From: Puniceicoccus vermicola
Lineage (GTDB): Bacteria > Verrucomicrobiota > Verrucomicrobiia > Opitutales > Puniceicoccaceae
Assembly: GCF_014230055.1 (NCBI RefSeq)
Contig: NZ_JACHVA010000053.1
Location: 186,001 to 250,000 of the forward strand
Direction: 5' to 3'
DNA length: 64,000 nucleotides
Shown: piece after piece, positions 16,418-24,549 of the stretch
Layout of the letters: each line of letters opens with the position of its first letter
How positions within the stretch are numbered: the stretch's first letter is position 1
Notes under the pieces: generated by a model
Told to the model about the DNA's origin: nothing
Databases searched by the model: none
Seen by the model: only the letters and a program-made list of their open reading frames with translations
Translations under genes and position numbers: made by a program

Positions 16418-17095
16418 ATGAAAATCAGTAAATCACTTCTTCTCGCGGCCGCCACTGGCTTGGCCGCTTCTTCCGCGGCGAATGCGGTCGTGTTGGCAGA
16501 TGCCGATTTCGACACGTATTCCTATGTGTTCATGGGAACCAATAATACCGGTGCGCCAACTGTGAACGTTTCTCAGTATAGTGGAGCGGGTCATTTCACT
16601 TTTGGTGTTATCTCCTTTGATGTTTCTGAACTGTCGGTAAGCGGCGACAAGTATCTATCACTGCAAGCTTCCGGATATCCCGATGGGTCAATGGGACCTG
16701 GATCCGTGCCGATCGGGACAGGAACTGTCAATGTTGGAGTCTTAGGCGAGTCCTACTCTGACTACTTGGACAGTGGCGACAAACTGGCATGGTTTAATTC
16801 CAATGTTCTGACGTTAACTCCTGTTGGCGAAATGACATTCACTAATGGCGGAGTTTCCTCCATGGATGTCACGAGCTCGGTCAATGACTGGATCGATTCT
16901 GGGTCGAGCAACTATGGTTTCGTCTTTTGGACAACTGACAATGCAGGGGTCCAGATTGTTTCTAGCGATGCAACCTCGGGTTACACACCGGCATTGACCT
17001 CCAGCGCAGTTCCTGAGCCCGAAACTTTTGGAGCCATCGCTGGTGCTCTTGCTCTCGGGTTGGCGGTTTGCCGCCGCAGAACATCGAAAAGCTGA
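16418..17095 (+). CDS. PEP-CTERM protein
   Basis: The 225-residue protein has a signal peptide (MKISKSLLLAAATGLAASSAANA) and a classical PEP-CTERM tail: VPEPETFGAIAGALALGLAVCRRR. The mature part is Ser/Thr/Gly-rich and beta-rich ('FGVISFDVSELS', 'MDVTSSVNDWIDSGSSNYGFVFW'), resembling the DNRLRE type of carbohydrate-surface proteins. Exosortase would cut at the PEP motif and attach the protein to the envelope or exopolysaccharide. It has its own terminator. Confidence 0.85.
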   Translation: MKISKSLLLAAATGLAASSAANAVVLADADFDTYSYVFMGTNNTGAPTVNVSQYSGAGHFTFGVISFDVSELSVSGDKYLSLQASGYPDGSMGPGSVPIGTGTVNVGVLGESYSDYLDSGDKLAWFNSNVLTLTPVGEMTFTNGGVSSMDVTSSVNDWIDSGSSNYGFVFWTTDNAGVQIVSSDATSGYTPALTSSAVPEPETFGAIAGALALGLAVCRRRTSKS

Positions 17096-17129
17096 ACCAG
17101 CTGAAGCAAACCTACTCGCATTCGTCTAC

Positions 17130-17158
17130 GGGGAGTCGTTGCAGTTCAACGACTCCCC
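17130..17158 (+). terminator. Terminator hairpin after the PEP-CTERM gene
   Basis: GGGGAGTCGTTG (17130-17141) and CAACGACTCCCC (17147-17158) form a perfect 12-bp stem with a 5-base loop 34 bp past the stop. The tail is CCTTCCC, pyrimidine-rich but not a true T-run. Confidence 0.7.
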
Positions 17159-17191
17159 CTTCCCATCTCCGCCGAACCTTTCTTGGATCTC

Positions 17192-18523
17192 ATGAAAAAA
17201 TTCATTTTTCTAGTGGCACCCTGTGTGACGGGTTTTTTCCTTCACGCAGATTATGTTGAACCTGACATTCCTCAGGATGCGGAATATTCGGTGGGGATTT
17301 GGTCTGCTTTCTTTGCAGGTGATCCCTACTACGGAGATCCGATTACGGCGAATTGGGATCTGCCCGAGGTGGGGGAGCTCGTCGACCCGTTTCCCGCAGG
17401 GGAAGGGAATCTCACCGATGATGGATTTGATGAAGATGCGCTTCTTCTTCAGACTGGGCTTGATTCGGGGGTTATTATCTCGGGTTCGGGCGGACTCTAT
17501 AGTTTTGGTGGGCCGTCGGCCTTCGTGGTGCACGACGCGCCGACATTCGATGCGAAAACGATCCTGTTTCAAGTTCGTTCGATTGGAACGGTGCCGGATA
17601 TTGACTCGGCTCACCTTTACTATCGGGAATCGGATTTAGGACCGCTTCTCGACGGTGGGACACCAGACGGAAATGGATTTCTTATTGGGACTTCGGAAAC
17701 CTACACTTCTTGGGAATGGGATACCTCAGAGTTAAGCATATTTGACTACTTTATCGCTTTCTCGAGTGAGGAAAGTAGTATGAGTTTGAAAGGCGCAATG
17801 CTCATTTCGATGGACGAAGTGATCAATAGCATTGGGAGGGCTCTCCGAGTCGAAACAACTTCAGTCTTCAAGACCGTGGGCTCAGTCGAGCATCATTTGT
17901 ATGGGGAAACCGAGCCCCAAGAAAGCTATGAAGTTGATGATGTGATTGAGATTACGGCGATTCCGGAGCCGGCCTATGGGTTCGAATTCGTCGGTTGGGC
18001 TGGTTCGGCTTCGGGAACTTCTACAACGACTACTGTGGTTATGGAGGAGGATACCGTTGTACGCGCGGTTTTCGCACCAACCGACTTTGAAAGTTGGGCG
18101 GATAATGAGGTAAATAACTACGTAACTGACCCTCCGATCAACACTCGCAATGCTCCGGAAGATGATCCGGACGAAGACGGTTATAGCAACCTCTTGGAAT
18201 ACGCCCTAGGGGGTGCGCCGGAATCTGCGGCGGATTTTGCTGAAATCCAACCGATATCCTCGGTGGATGAAAGTGGATACTCCCAACTTTCTTACCGTCG
18301 TCAAATTGCCGCCGAGGATTTAGTCTATCGCGTCTTGGTTTCCGAGGATCTGGAGACCTGGAACTATAACGGAGACGGTACTGGGTTTATCTATACGGAA
18401 GAGCTACCAGATCCGGTCTTCAATGACGACGGAACCGAGACCGTCACCGTTCGCACCCTCGAAACTCTCGCCCCGGGAGAAGCACGCTTTCTGCGCCTCG
18501 AAGTAATCCACCAGCCTGAATAA
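17192..18523 (+). CDS. Secreted protein with InlB-type repeat and Ca-binding-like C-terminal module
   Basis: The 443-residue protein starts with MKKFIFLVAPCVTGFFLHA, a signal peptide. The first about 230 residues are not recognised. Residues about 247-294 ('EITAIPEPAYGFEFVGWAGSASG...DTVVRAVFAPT') match the divergent InlB B-repeat/bacterial-repeat pattern. Around residue 324 the acidic DDPDEDGYSNLLEYALGG, like a thrombospondin-3/EF-hand calcium loop, introduces a C-terminal beta module common on large Verrucomicrobiota surface proteins. No membrane anchor follows. Function unknown; probably extracellular. It lies 14 bp before the next pseudopilin gene and may be co-expressed with it. Confidence 0.75.
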   Translation: MKKFIFLVAPCVTGFFLHADYVEPDIPQDAEYSVGIWSAFFAGDPYYGDPITANWDLPEVGELVDPFPAGEGNLTDDGFDEDALLLQTGLDSGVIISGSGGLYSFGGPSAFVVHDAPTFDAKTILFQVRSIGTVPDIDSAHLYYRESDLGPLLDGGTPDGNGFLIGTSETYTSWEWDTSELSIFDYFIAFSSEESSMSLKGAMLISMDEVINSIGRALRVETTSVFKTVGSVEHHLYGETEPQESYEVDDVIEITAIPEPAYGFEFVGWAGSASGTSTTTTVVMEEDTVVRAVFAPTDFESWADNEVNNYVTDPPINTRNAPEDDPDEDGYSNLLEYALGGAPESAADFAEIQPISSVDESGYSQLSYRRQIAAEDLVYRVLVSEDLETWNYNGDGTGFIYTEELPDPVFNDDGTETVTVRTLETLAPGEARFLRLEVIHQPE

Positions 18524-18537
18524 TCCAGCGAATTACT

Positions 18538-19464
18538 ATGCGCATGCACTCGAATCCAAATCGTTATTCTCTCGGGATGAGACATCCCAACACTTCGGCC
18601 TCGGCCGCCAATGTCCGCCACGCGAAGCGAAAAGGTTTTTCGTTGGTAGAGATTCTCGTGGTCATTGCCGTGATTGGAATCCTCGGCGGCATCGCGGTTG
18701 CCGGGGTGGAAAAAGTTCGCCAATCCGCACAGACCTCCGCGGAGACGTCTGCGGCACGGCAAGTGATCCAAGCTTATCTGATGACGCCCATTGATAACAA
18801 AGGAAGATTCATGATGGGGTATGGGGACGCGGGAAAGACTCTCTATCCGGAGGGGTTTTCACCGATCACGAGTGACGCCGAAGACGCCAAGCGCTATCCG
18901 CTCCGGTTGGCTCCCTTGCTCGAGAACAATTTGCAGACTCTCTTTGCGGGGAGAGATCTGCGATACTATCACGAAGTCGCCTCGAAAAGCCCGTATGCGG
19001 CGAGTCTCAACCCATCGTTTGGGATGAATAGTGTTTTCGTTGGTGGGCATTGTGATGGCCGTATTTACGATCCGGGGTATGAGCCGGGTAGATGGAGTCG
19101 GGATCAAACCAAAATGCCCAACAGTTTCTGGGTGCTTCGCCCGGCAGATGCGTATAGCCCGTCCAAGCTGATTGTCTTTACTTCCTCTCTCTATTCTCCT
19201 CCGGCAGACTATGGAGAACCAGTGGGGTTTTATCGGGTCAATCCGCCGAAGCTGCCGACTGGCACTTCCTGGGGAAGTTATAATCCAGACATTCCTGCGA
19301 GTATGGGCTATGTATCTCTTGAACATGGAGGCCGGACAGTGGCGGCCCACTTGGATGGTCATGTCGACCTCCTCGATGGGGAACAGCTTCGCGACATGCG
19401 GCGGTGGTCCAATCAAGCGGCCATATTCGACGATCCGAATTTTTCTGATTGGACGCGTCAATAG
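18538..19464 (+). CDS. Pseudopilin-like protein with H-X9-DG motif (second copy type)
   Basis: The 308-residue protein has the prepilin site KG|FSLVEILVVIAVIGILGG with Glu at +5 and the long N-terminal helix. Its leader is 33 residues, or 20 from the inner ATG at 18577. Near the C-terminus 'EHGGRTVAAHLDGHVDLL' gives H-X9-DG, as in the protein at 2186. It therefore belongs to the same type but is longer and diverged. Role unknown; probably an inner-membrane pseudopilus subunit or a T2SS-like accessory. It is followed by a block of palindromic repeats. Confidence 0.8.
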   Translation: MRMHSNPNRYSLGMRHPNTSASAANVRHAKRKGFSLVEILVVIAVIGILGGIAVAGVEKVRQSAQTSAETSAARQVIQAYLMTPIDNKGRFMMGYGDAGKTLYPEGFSPITSDAEDAKRYPLRLAPLLENNLQTLFAGRDLRYYHEVASKSPYAASLNPSFGMNSVFVGGHCDGRIYDPGYEPGRWSRDQTKMPNSFWVLRPADAYSPSKLIVFTSSLYSPPADYGEPVGFYRVNPPKLPTGTSWGSYNPDIPASMGYVSLEHGGRTVAAHLDGHVDLLDGEQLRDMRRWSNQAAIFDDPNFSDWTRQ

Positions 19465-19488
19465 GCTCTTTCTCTTGTGAGGTTGATC

Positions 19489-19520
19489 TCGCGCTTCCTA
19501 TCTCCGGAGCGGAAGCGCGA
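19489..19520. repeat. Palindromic repeat with 10-bp stem
   Basis: TCGCGCTTCC (19489-19498) pairs exactly with GGAAGCGCGA (19511-19520). The loop contains the smaller palindrome CTCCGGAG. No T-run follows, so it looks like a REP-type element, although it could also stop transcription from the pseudopilin gene. Confidence 0.6.
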
Positions 19521-19645
19521 TGGCGCTTTCGACAAGGTTGAGGCGAGCTTTAAGAGCGGAAAAGGGAAGTGGTGAGTCCTGGGAAAGGGAGCGTCCGCTT
19601 TCGCAGCCGTCGGCGAGTCTCTCGGGGTGCGACGCTCTCGCAGTG

Positions 19646-19667
19646 GGGCAAGGCTTCAGCCTTGCCC
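19646..19667. repeat. Palindromic repeat GGGCAAGGCT/AGCCTTGCCC
   Basis: A perfect 10-bp inverted repeat has only two bases between the arms. With the dyad at 19489 it makes the 310-bp gap 19465-19774 repeat-rich; no gene was seen there. Confidence 0.6.
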
Positions 19668-19774
19668 GCGCACAACGCCGATGGATCCTTGCGACCGGAG
19701 TCAATCCTTCCTCCGTGCCCATCGATTCGTCACTCGCCGCCCCATCTCGCAAGCGGATCGATTCTCGCCGGAGC

Positions 19775-21430
19775 TTATCCGCGGCGGCAGAGACCTTGCA
19801 TGATGTTGAAGAGATCGCTGTTGACGGCCTTGAGGTAGTTGAGGAGATCGATCGTCATCATCCCACTGTCGATGTCGCCGTTACGGTGCATGATCTGGGT
19901 CTGCTTCTGGCGTAGGGCCTTGATCGAGTTCTTCACCCCGTCGCGGTATCGAATGGCGGTTTCCATGGAGGCGACAGAGGTTTTCTCTTGGGTGGCAAAG
20001 TGGACGAATTGAATGAAGTCGCGCAGGTGCCGCATGAGGGCGCGGAGTCGTTCCTCCATGCTCGGCTCGATGATGATTCCTTCGCGGGAGCGGCGATCGG
20101 AAATCTGTGCCAACCGATAGCAGGCATCGCTGACTTCCTCTAGCTCGGCGATCGTCATAAAGAGGACGGTGACATCATCCGCTTTCTCCTCACTGAGTTT
20201 GTTGGTCGAGCAGTGTGTGAGGAATCGGGTGATGTCGAAAGCGAGGTGATCGCAATCTTCCTCCAGTTGGGCCGCTTTCTTAAACCGGCCTTTGCCTTTG
20301 GGGCCGGGATTTTCGAAGAGGTCGACAAAAATGTCGAAGATCTCCAGCCCCATCTTGGCGAGGCGGGAGGTTTCGAGTTCGGCTTCGACGACGTTGAGGG
20401 ATCCGGTGGAGGCGGCTGTCGTCGAAATATGTTCGAAGCGGACGGTCGACGGCTCGGGATCCTTTCCGATCGATTTCACCAGCCGCACCAAGAGAGGAGT
20501 GAAGCCAATGAGGACTGAGACGTTGATCACGTTGAAGATCGTGTGGAAGGCGGCGAGGTAGACGGCGATCCAAGCCGAGGGGTCCGATACCACCCCGGGG
20601 ACAAACTGCACCACCAATTCGGAGAATGGACCGAATAGGGCAATGACCCAAATGACGCCGAAGATGTTGATGAAAAAGTGGAGAAGGGCGGCCCGTTTCG
20701 CATTCAGATTCCCCGCGAGGGCTGCCAGGTTGGCGGTGATCGTGGTCCCGATGTTTTCTCCTAGAACGATGGCTGCCGCCAAATCGTAGCCGATCCACCC
20801 TTTGGCGGCCATGGTGATGGTGATCGCCATCGCCGCGGAGGAGCTCTGGACGACAATCGTGAGGAGAACACCGAGTCCGACAAAAAGGAGGACCGACAGC
20901 ATTCCTTGGGCAGAATGGTCCGAAATGAAAGAAAGGAGAGGGGAGTCGGGAGATACCTCCGGAACCGATTCCTTCAGGAGGCCGAGGCCGAGGAACAGAA
21001 TTCCGAAACCGATCAAGCATTCGCCAAAGTCCCGCCAACGTGGTTTGCGGCCAAAAAGAATCAGAGCCATTCCGATTCCGGCGAGTGGGACCGCCATCGA
21101 AGTGATGCTGAATTTGAAACCGAAGAGGGAGATGATCCAAGCCGTCATCGTCGTCCCGATGTTCGCACCGAGAATGATCCCCGCCGATTCCATCAGGGTG
21201 AGGAGCCCTGCGTTGACGAAGCTCACCACCATCACCGTCGTGGCTGAGGAGGACTGAATCAGGGAGGTGATCCCCACTCCGCAGAGAAGCCCGCGAAAAC
21301 GGTTTTTGGTCATGGACCGCAAAAACTCCCGGAGCTGGTGTCCGGAGAATTTTTGCAAGCTCTCACTGAGCATCCGCATCCCGAACAAAAAGAGTCCGAG
21401 GCTACCGAAAATCGCTAGAAAGGTTCCCAT
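19775..21430 (-). CDS. Na/Pi cotransporter family protein with PhoU-like C-terminus
   Basis: The 551-residue membrane protein has the duplicated QSSS motif of NptA/PhoU-linked Na/Pi cotransporters (LIQSSSATT at 58-65, VVQSSSAAM at 194-202), each followed by a glycine-rich segment (ANIGTTMTAW, ENIGTTITAN). About eight hydrophobic helices fill residues 1-330. The C-terminal about 200 residues are helical and PhoU-like ('AQLEEDCDHLAFDITRFLTHCSTNKLSEEKADDVTVLFMTIAELEEVSDACYRLAQI'). It would move phosphate across the inner membrane with sodium. An 11-bp direct repeat resembling a Pho box lies 29 bp upstream, consistent with phosphate control. Confidence 0.88.
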   Translation of the reverse strand: MGTFLAIFGSLGLFLFGMRMLSESLQKFSGHQLREFLRSMTKNRFRGLLCGVGITSLIQSSSATTVMVVSFVNAGLLTLMESAGIILGANIGTTMTAWIISLFGFKFSITSMAVPLAGIGMALILFGRKPRWRDFGECLIGFGILFLGLGLLKESVPEVSPDSPLLSFISDHSAQGMLSVLLFVGLGVLLTIVVQSSSAAMAITITMAAKGWIGYDLAAAIVLGENIGTTITANLAALAGNLNAKRAALLHFFINIFGVIWVIALFGPFSELVVQFVPGVVSDPSAWIAVYLAAFHTIFNVINVSVLIGFTPLLVRLVKSIGKDPEPSTVRFEHISTTAASTGSLNVVEAELETSRLAKMGLEIFDIFVDLFENPGPKGKGRFKKAAQLEEDCDHLAFDITRFLTHCSTNKLSEEKADDVTVLFMTIAELEEVSDACYRLAQISDRRSREGIIIEPSMEERLRALMRHLRDFIQFVHFATQEKTSVASMETAIRYRDGVKNSIKALRQKQTQIMHRNGDIDSGMMTIDLLNYLKAVNSDLFNIMQGLCRRG

Positions 21431-21458
21431 TTGGGGAAGACTGCACCGAAAGATCGGT

Positions 21459-21476
21459 CTGTGACAATCCTGTAAC
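21459..21476. promoter_or_regulatory. Pho-box-like direct repeat upstream of the Na/Pi gene
   Basis: CTGTGAC-AATC-CTGTAAC is two 7-base half-sites in direct repeat with an 11-bp period, the layout bound by PhoB/PhoP-type regulators. It is 29 bp from the start codon of the phosphate transporter. On the coding strand it reads GTTACAG-GATT-GTCACAG, so the E. coli-type orientation points away from the gene. Confidence 0.6.
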
Positions 21477-21583
21477 GGTCCTTCGACGCAGAAGCAGTGG
21501 CTCGTATAAGCCCTAATGCCGATCGTTATCCGGTGGGCCGGGAGGGCGACCGAGAATTCTGCCCGGAAACGGAGGGTTGCTGG

Positions 21584-22627
21584 CTAGTCTTGGGTTGGCT
21601 CGTGGATGAGGTTCCACAGAGCTCGGCACTGGCGAATCGTTTTCTCAAGGGCGGCTGGATCGAGAGCTTGCTTGGGGTCGTCGCCGATTCCCTTGCGAGG
21701 TTCGACATTGGCCTCAATGCCCAATCCATCGGCCCCATAGGCGATGGCGGCCAGGGAAGCCGCGGGCACATACGAGGCGTGCCCAGTAGAGTGGGAGGGA
21801 TCGCAGACGACGGGTGCCCAGGTGCGTTCCTTGAGAAGAGGAGTGATCGATTCATCGGGATGATTTCGATATCCGTCCAGCTTCGGCATGGTGCCTCGGG
21901 GGCAGAGGAGGATGCGGGGATTGCCTTCGGCTGCGAGATACTCGGCGGCTGAGAGGAATTCGTCAGGATCCGCCATGTGGCGTCCACGCTTGAGAAGGAT
22001 CCACGACCGGGTAGGAGCCGAGAGTCGCCCCACCGCTTTCAGGAGCGAGTAATTCAGAGCATTTCGGGTCCCAATCTGTAGAACATCGACCTCCGCCTCG
22101 AGGGCGATTTTAAGCTGCTCCTCGTCCATGACCTCGACGACCAGAGGGAGGCCGGTTTTCTCACGCGCTTCGATGAGAATCTCGAGTGCATTGTGATCCC
22201 CTTGGTAAGAATAGGGCATGGTTCTCGGTTTCCAAACACCGCCCCGGAGTAATTGGGCCCCGGCGGATTTGACGGCATCGGCAGTCTCCAGTGTGAGCTG
22301 TGGATTTTGAGGATTGACGGTGCAAGGGCCGGCGATGAAGAGGGGCTCCTCACCGATGGGAACACCCCCGAGCACCAAGCGCTGATTGGCCAACTCGGAA
22401 CTCTTGTCCAGCAAACGATAGGAGGATTCGATATGATCCACCCGGGCGACATAGGAGAGTCCGATGAGGCGGTTAAACATCAGCTCGTGACGCTCATCGC
22501 CAAGGATGGCATAGATGTTCCGATGGGCTCCGACGATTTCCTGAATCCGGCAGCCAAATTCCTCCACGATTCCCGTAACTTCGCGAAGTTGTTCGGGGCT
22601 GAGGCGACTCTCCTTGGGTATAATCAT
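21584..22627 (-). CDS. aroF: 3-deoxy-7-phosphoheptulonate (DAHP) synthase, type I-beta
   Basis: The 347-residue enzyme has an N-terminal about 80-residue regulatory (ferredoxin-like) domain, then the barrel: 'LFIAGPCTVN', 'LLRGGVWKPRTMPYSYQG', 'VLQIGTRNALNYSLLKAVG', 'WILLKRGRH', 'ILCPRGTMP', 'PVVCDPSHSTGHASYVP', 'DGLGIEANVEPRKGIGDDPKQALDP'. These are signatures of the AroF/AroG type I-beta subgroup. It condenses PEP with erythrose-4-phosphate, the first step of aromatic synthesis, and supplies chorismate to pabB further on. The N-terminal domain suggests feedback control. It stands alone. Confidence 0.93.
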   Translation of the reverse strand: MIIPKESRLSPEQLREVTGIVEEFGCRIQEIVGAHRNIYAILGDERHELMFNRLIGLSYVARVDHIESSYRLLDKSSELANQRLVLGGVPIGEEPLFIAGPCTVNPQNPQLTLETADAVKSAGAQLLRGGVWKPRTMPYSYQGDHNALEILIEAREKTGLPLVVEVMDEEQLKIALEAEVDVLQIGTRNALNYSLLKAVGRLSAPTRSWILLKRGRHMADPDEFLSAAEYLAAEGNPRILLCPRGTMPKLDGYRNHPDESITPLLKERTWAPVVCDPSHSTGHASYVPAASLAAIAYGADGLGIEANVEPRKGIGDDPKQALDPAALEKTIRQCRALWNLIHEPTQD

Positions 22628-22744
22628 CTTTCTCGTCTAGCTCGGTCTCCGAGGAAGGGCAATGCCAGAGAGTTGGAGATACGCCGTTGTCCGGATCGTT
22701 CTCGGAGCTTGACGAAGGGTCAGTTTTTGAGCAAAAATCTACAC

Positions 22745-23092
22745 ATGAAACCTAGGGATGAATCGCTCTCCAGAGTTGAGCAGGAAATTGGAGGTTTTGT
22801 TCGATCCAAGCGGAAGGCTGCCGGATTGAGTCAAGAGGCACTGGCTGAGCGATGCGGAATCGTCCGGAGAACCCTCTTCAGCCTCGAGGCCGGCGAAGGC
22901 GGAAACCTGCGAACACTCCTCTCCGTCTTAGCGGAACTGGGAGAGTTGGAGAGTGCGACCCGAAGCTTCAGCCTGAGGCCTCCTACCAGACCTGCTCCAG
23001 AAGCTCCTGAGGCCGCGACTGCAAAAGAAGAAGAAGAAGAAACTCCCAAGGCTGGAAATCCGTGGGTGATGACTGATCACGCAGTCCTTTAA
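22745..23092 (+). CDS. Small XRE/HipB-like regulator
   Basis: The 115-residue protein from ATG 22745 holds a helix-turn-helix: 'VRSKRKAAGLSQEALAERCGIVRRTLFSLEAGEGGNLRTLLSVLAELGELE'. This resembles the XRE/HipB type that acts alone or as antitoxin. The rest is a Pro/Ala/Glu-rich tail (PTRPAPEAPEAATAKEEEEE). No HipA-like toxin gene is beside it. The open frame runs far upstream, but that part overlaps aroF on the other strand and lacks coding character. A TTGACG hexamer about 37 bp upstream of the ATG may be the -35 box. Confidence 0.8.
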   Translation: MKPRDESLSRVEQEIGGFVRSKRKAAGLSQEALAERCGIVRRTLFSLEAGEGGNLRTLLSVLAELGELESATRSFSLRPPTRPAPEAPEAATAKEEEEETPKAGNPWVMTDHAVL

Positions 23093-23140
23093 GGATCGGG
23101 AAGCAGGCCCTCTTTGCGTAGATCGAGTCCGGAAGGGCGG

Positions 23141-23617
23141 TTACTCTTTTTTTCGCAAGAGTAACGCGTCGGTATACTGCAGTTTGCGAGCGAGATCCCG
23201 GGCCATGTTGAGAACGAGATGGAGGAAGATTTCGGGCTCTTCCTTGTGAAGCTTCAAAAGTTTCGCCCGAGAGAGACTGACGAGCCGGGTGTTCTCTGCC
23301 GCGACGAAGGTGGCGGTTTCATTGATGAGGGCAAGGAGAGCGGCTTCTCCGAAGCAATCACCAACGTGAAACTGACGTTTTGAGATCAGGTCACCATGGT
23401 CAGAGATCAGGAGGTCCACTTTGCCCTCTTGGATGATGTGCACATGCGAAGGAACCTCCCCCGGATGGGCAATGGACTCGCCTTGAGAGAATTCCGCGAC
23501 CTCAAGTCTTGGGAATATCCGTTCCCGCTGGTCCGCGGTGAGGCCTCCCAGAAACGAAACTTTGGGAAGTATCTCAGAGATCAGATCATGATCCGTAAGT
23601 GGGGCGAAGGGATTCAT
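23141..23617 (-). CDS. Cyclic nucleotide-binding domain protein (Crp-type sensor, no HTH)
   Basis: The 158-residue protein is a single cNMP-binding beta-roll: 'AEFSQGESIAHPGEVPSHVHIIQEGKVDLLISDHGDLISKRQFHVGDCFGEAALLALINETATFVAAENTRLVSLSRAKLLKL'. The phosphate-binding cassette G-E-A-A is present. No DNA-binding domain follows, so it is probably a stand-alone sensor or a regulatory subunit. I took ATG 23617 because GGGAGGA lies just upstream; a further 13 residues are open before it. Ligand unknown. Confidence 0.82.
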   Translation of the reverse strand: MNPFAPLTDHDLISEILPKVSFLGGLTADQRERIFPRLEVAEFSQGESIAHPGEVPSHVHIIQEGKVDLLISDHGDLISKRQFHVGDCFGEAALLALINETATFVAAENTRLVSLSRAKLLKLHKEEPEIFLHLVLNMARDLARKLQYTDALLLRKKE

Positions 23618-23890
23618 GCTTCCTCCCAAACGAGCCACAGAGGCCCTTGGCGTCAAGCCTAGGGAATCGATTTATAAAGTTTAGGGATGCCGAAATAGGC
23701 GTAGCTGAATTGAATTTATATAACAGAGGTAAAATCATTGACTCGAGGCGGGCCCCGTCTTTCTGAGGAGGTTGATACTCCGAATTGACACGGACACTTG
23801 CCCCGAATCACAATTGAAGGGATGTAGATCCGCTGGCTCTTTTCGTCAGAAACGCTTTTTCCTCGCGCCCTCACTGGAGGTTTGAGGACA

Positions 23891-24520
23891 ATGGTAGCGG
23901 TGAGGAGGATATGCTTAGGTTTCATCGGGTTGCTCGTCTCAACTGGCTTTCTTGCTGCGGAAGAGCGGCAGGGACACGGACTGGTTTTTGAGCAACAGAT
24001 TTGGAACCATCTGTTCCAGCGTGGGTATACCGATGAATGGGACATTCCCGGTGAGGCGAATTTGTATCATCGGGGCCTTCCGATTTCGGTGAAGTATACG
24101 CAGTGGGGTTCGAGCATTTATCTCGGGGATGCGGTCAGACAGCGATCAATCGATATCCCTTTTGAGATGGTTGTCGGGTTTCACGAAACTGTGGAGGGGG
24201 AGAAACGGACGGTCGCGATCTGCGATTTGGTGTTCACTCCGGAACAATGGGCGGCCGGATGGGGCGATGTGACGATTGAGGAGCTCGAAGCTTTCGCCGA
24301 GAAGATCCATGAAGGTTCGGTGGAGGAAGCGCAGGCGTTTGCGCGGGTGCGGGCGGCGGAGCTGCGAGAGAAGTCGCCGGTTTTCAGTATCAATCCGAAG
24401 ATCAACGAAGACCAGCGGAGGATTCAGTGCTCCGTGCCGTTTTCCGTCTTCTTCCGGGAATGGGTGGGGGAGGAGCCGCAAAAGCAGCAGATTCTCGAGC
24501 TCTGGGGACGGGAGCTCTAG
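23891..24520 (+). CDS. Secreted protein resembling PD-(D/E)XK nucleases; function unknown
   Basis: The 209-residue protein begins at ATG 23891 (GAGG just upstream) with a signal peptide ending near FLAAEE. The mature part starts 'GLVFEQQIWNHLFQRGYTDEWDIPG' and continues 'LPISVKYTQWGSSIYLGDAVRQRS'. That pattern, Glu34 in an alpha helix, Asp51, then SVK at 66-68 and an IYLGDA strand, is like PD-(D/E)XK restriction-type endonucleases. The signal peptide is odd for such a fold. I am not sure of the fold; no methyltransferase is nearby. The last about 100 residues are helical with 'FSVFFREWVG'. Confidence 0.55.
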   Translation: MVAVRRICLGFIGLLVSTGFLAAEERQGHGLVFEQQIWNHLFQRGYTDEWDIPGEANLYHRGLPISVKYTQWGSSIYLGDAVRQRSIDIPFEMVVGFHETVEGEKRTVAICDLVFTPEQWAAGWGDVTIEELEAFAEKIHEGSVEEAQAFARVRAAELREKSPVFSINPKINEDQRRIQCSVPFSVFFREWVGEEPQKQQILELWGREL

Positions 24521-24549
24521 CCGGGGTATTCGGATCTGAAAGACCTGGG

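Noticed and set aside
22253-22744. A long upstream extension of the small XRE regulator
   Set aside because: It is antisense to aroF and has no coding bias; the start at 22745 fits the HTH protein.
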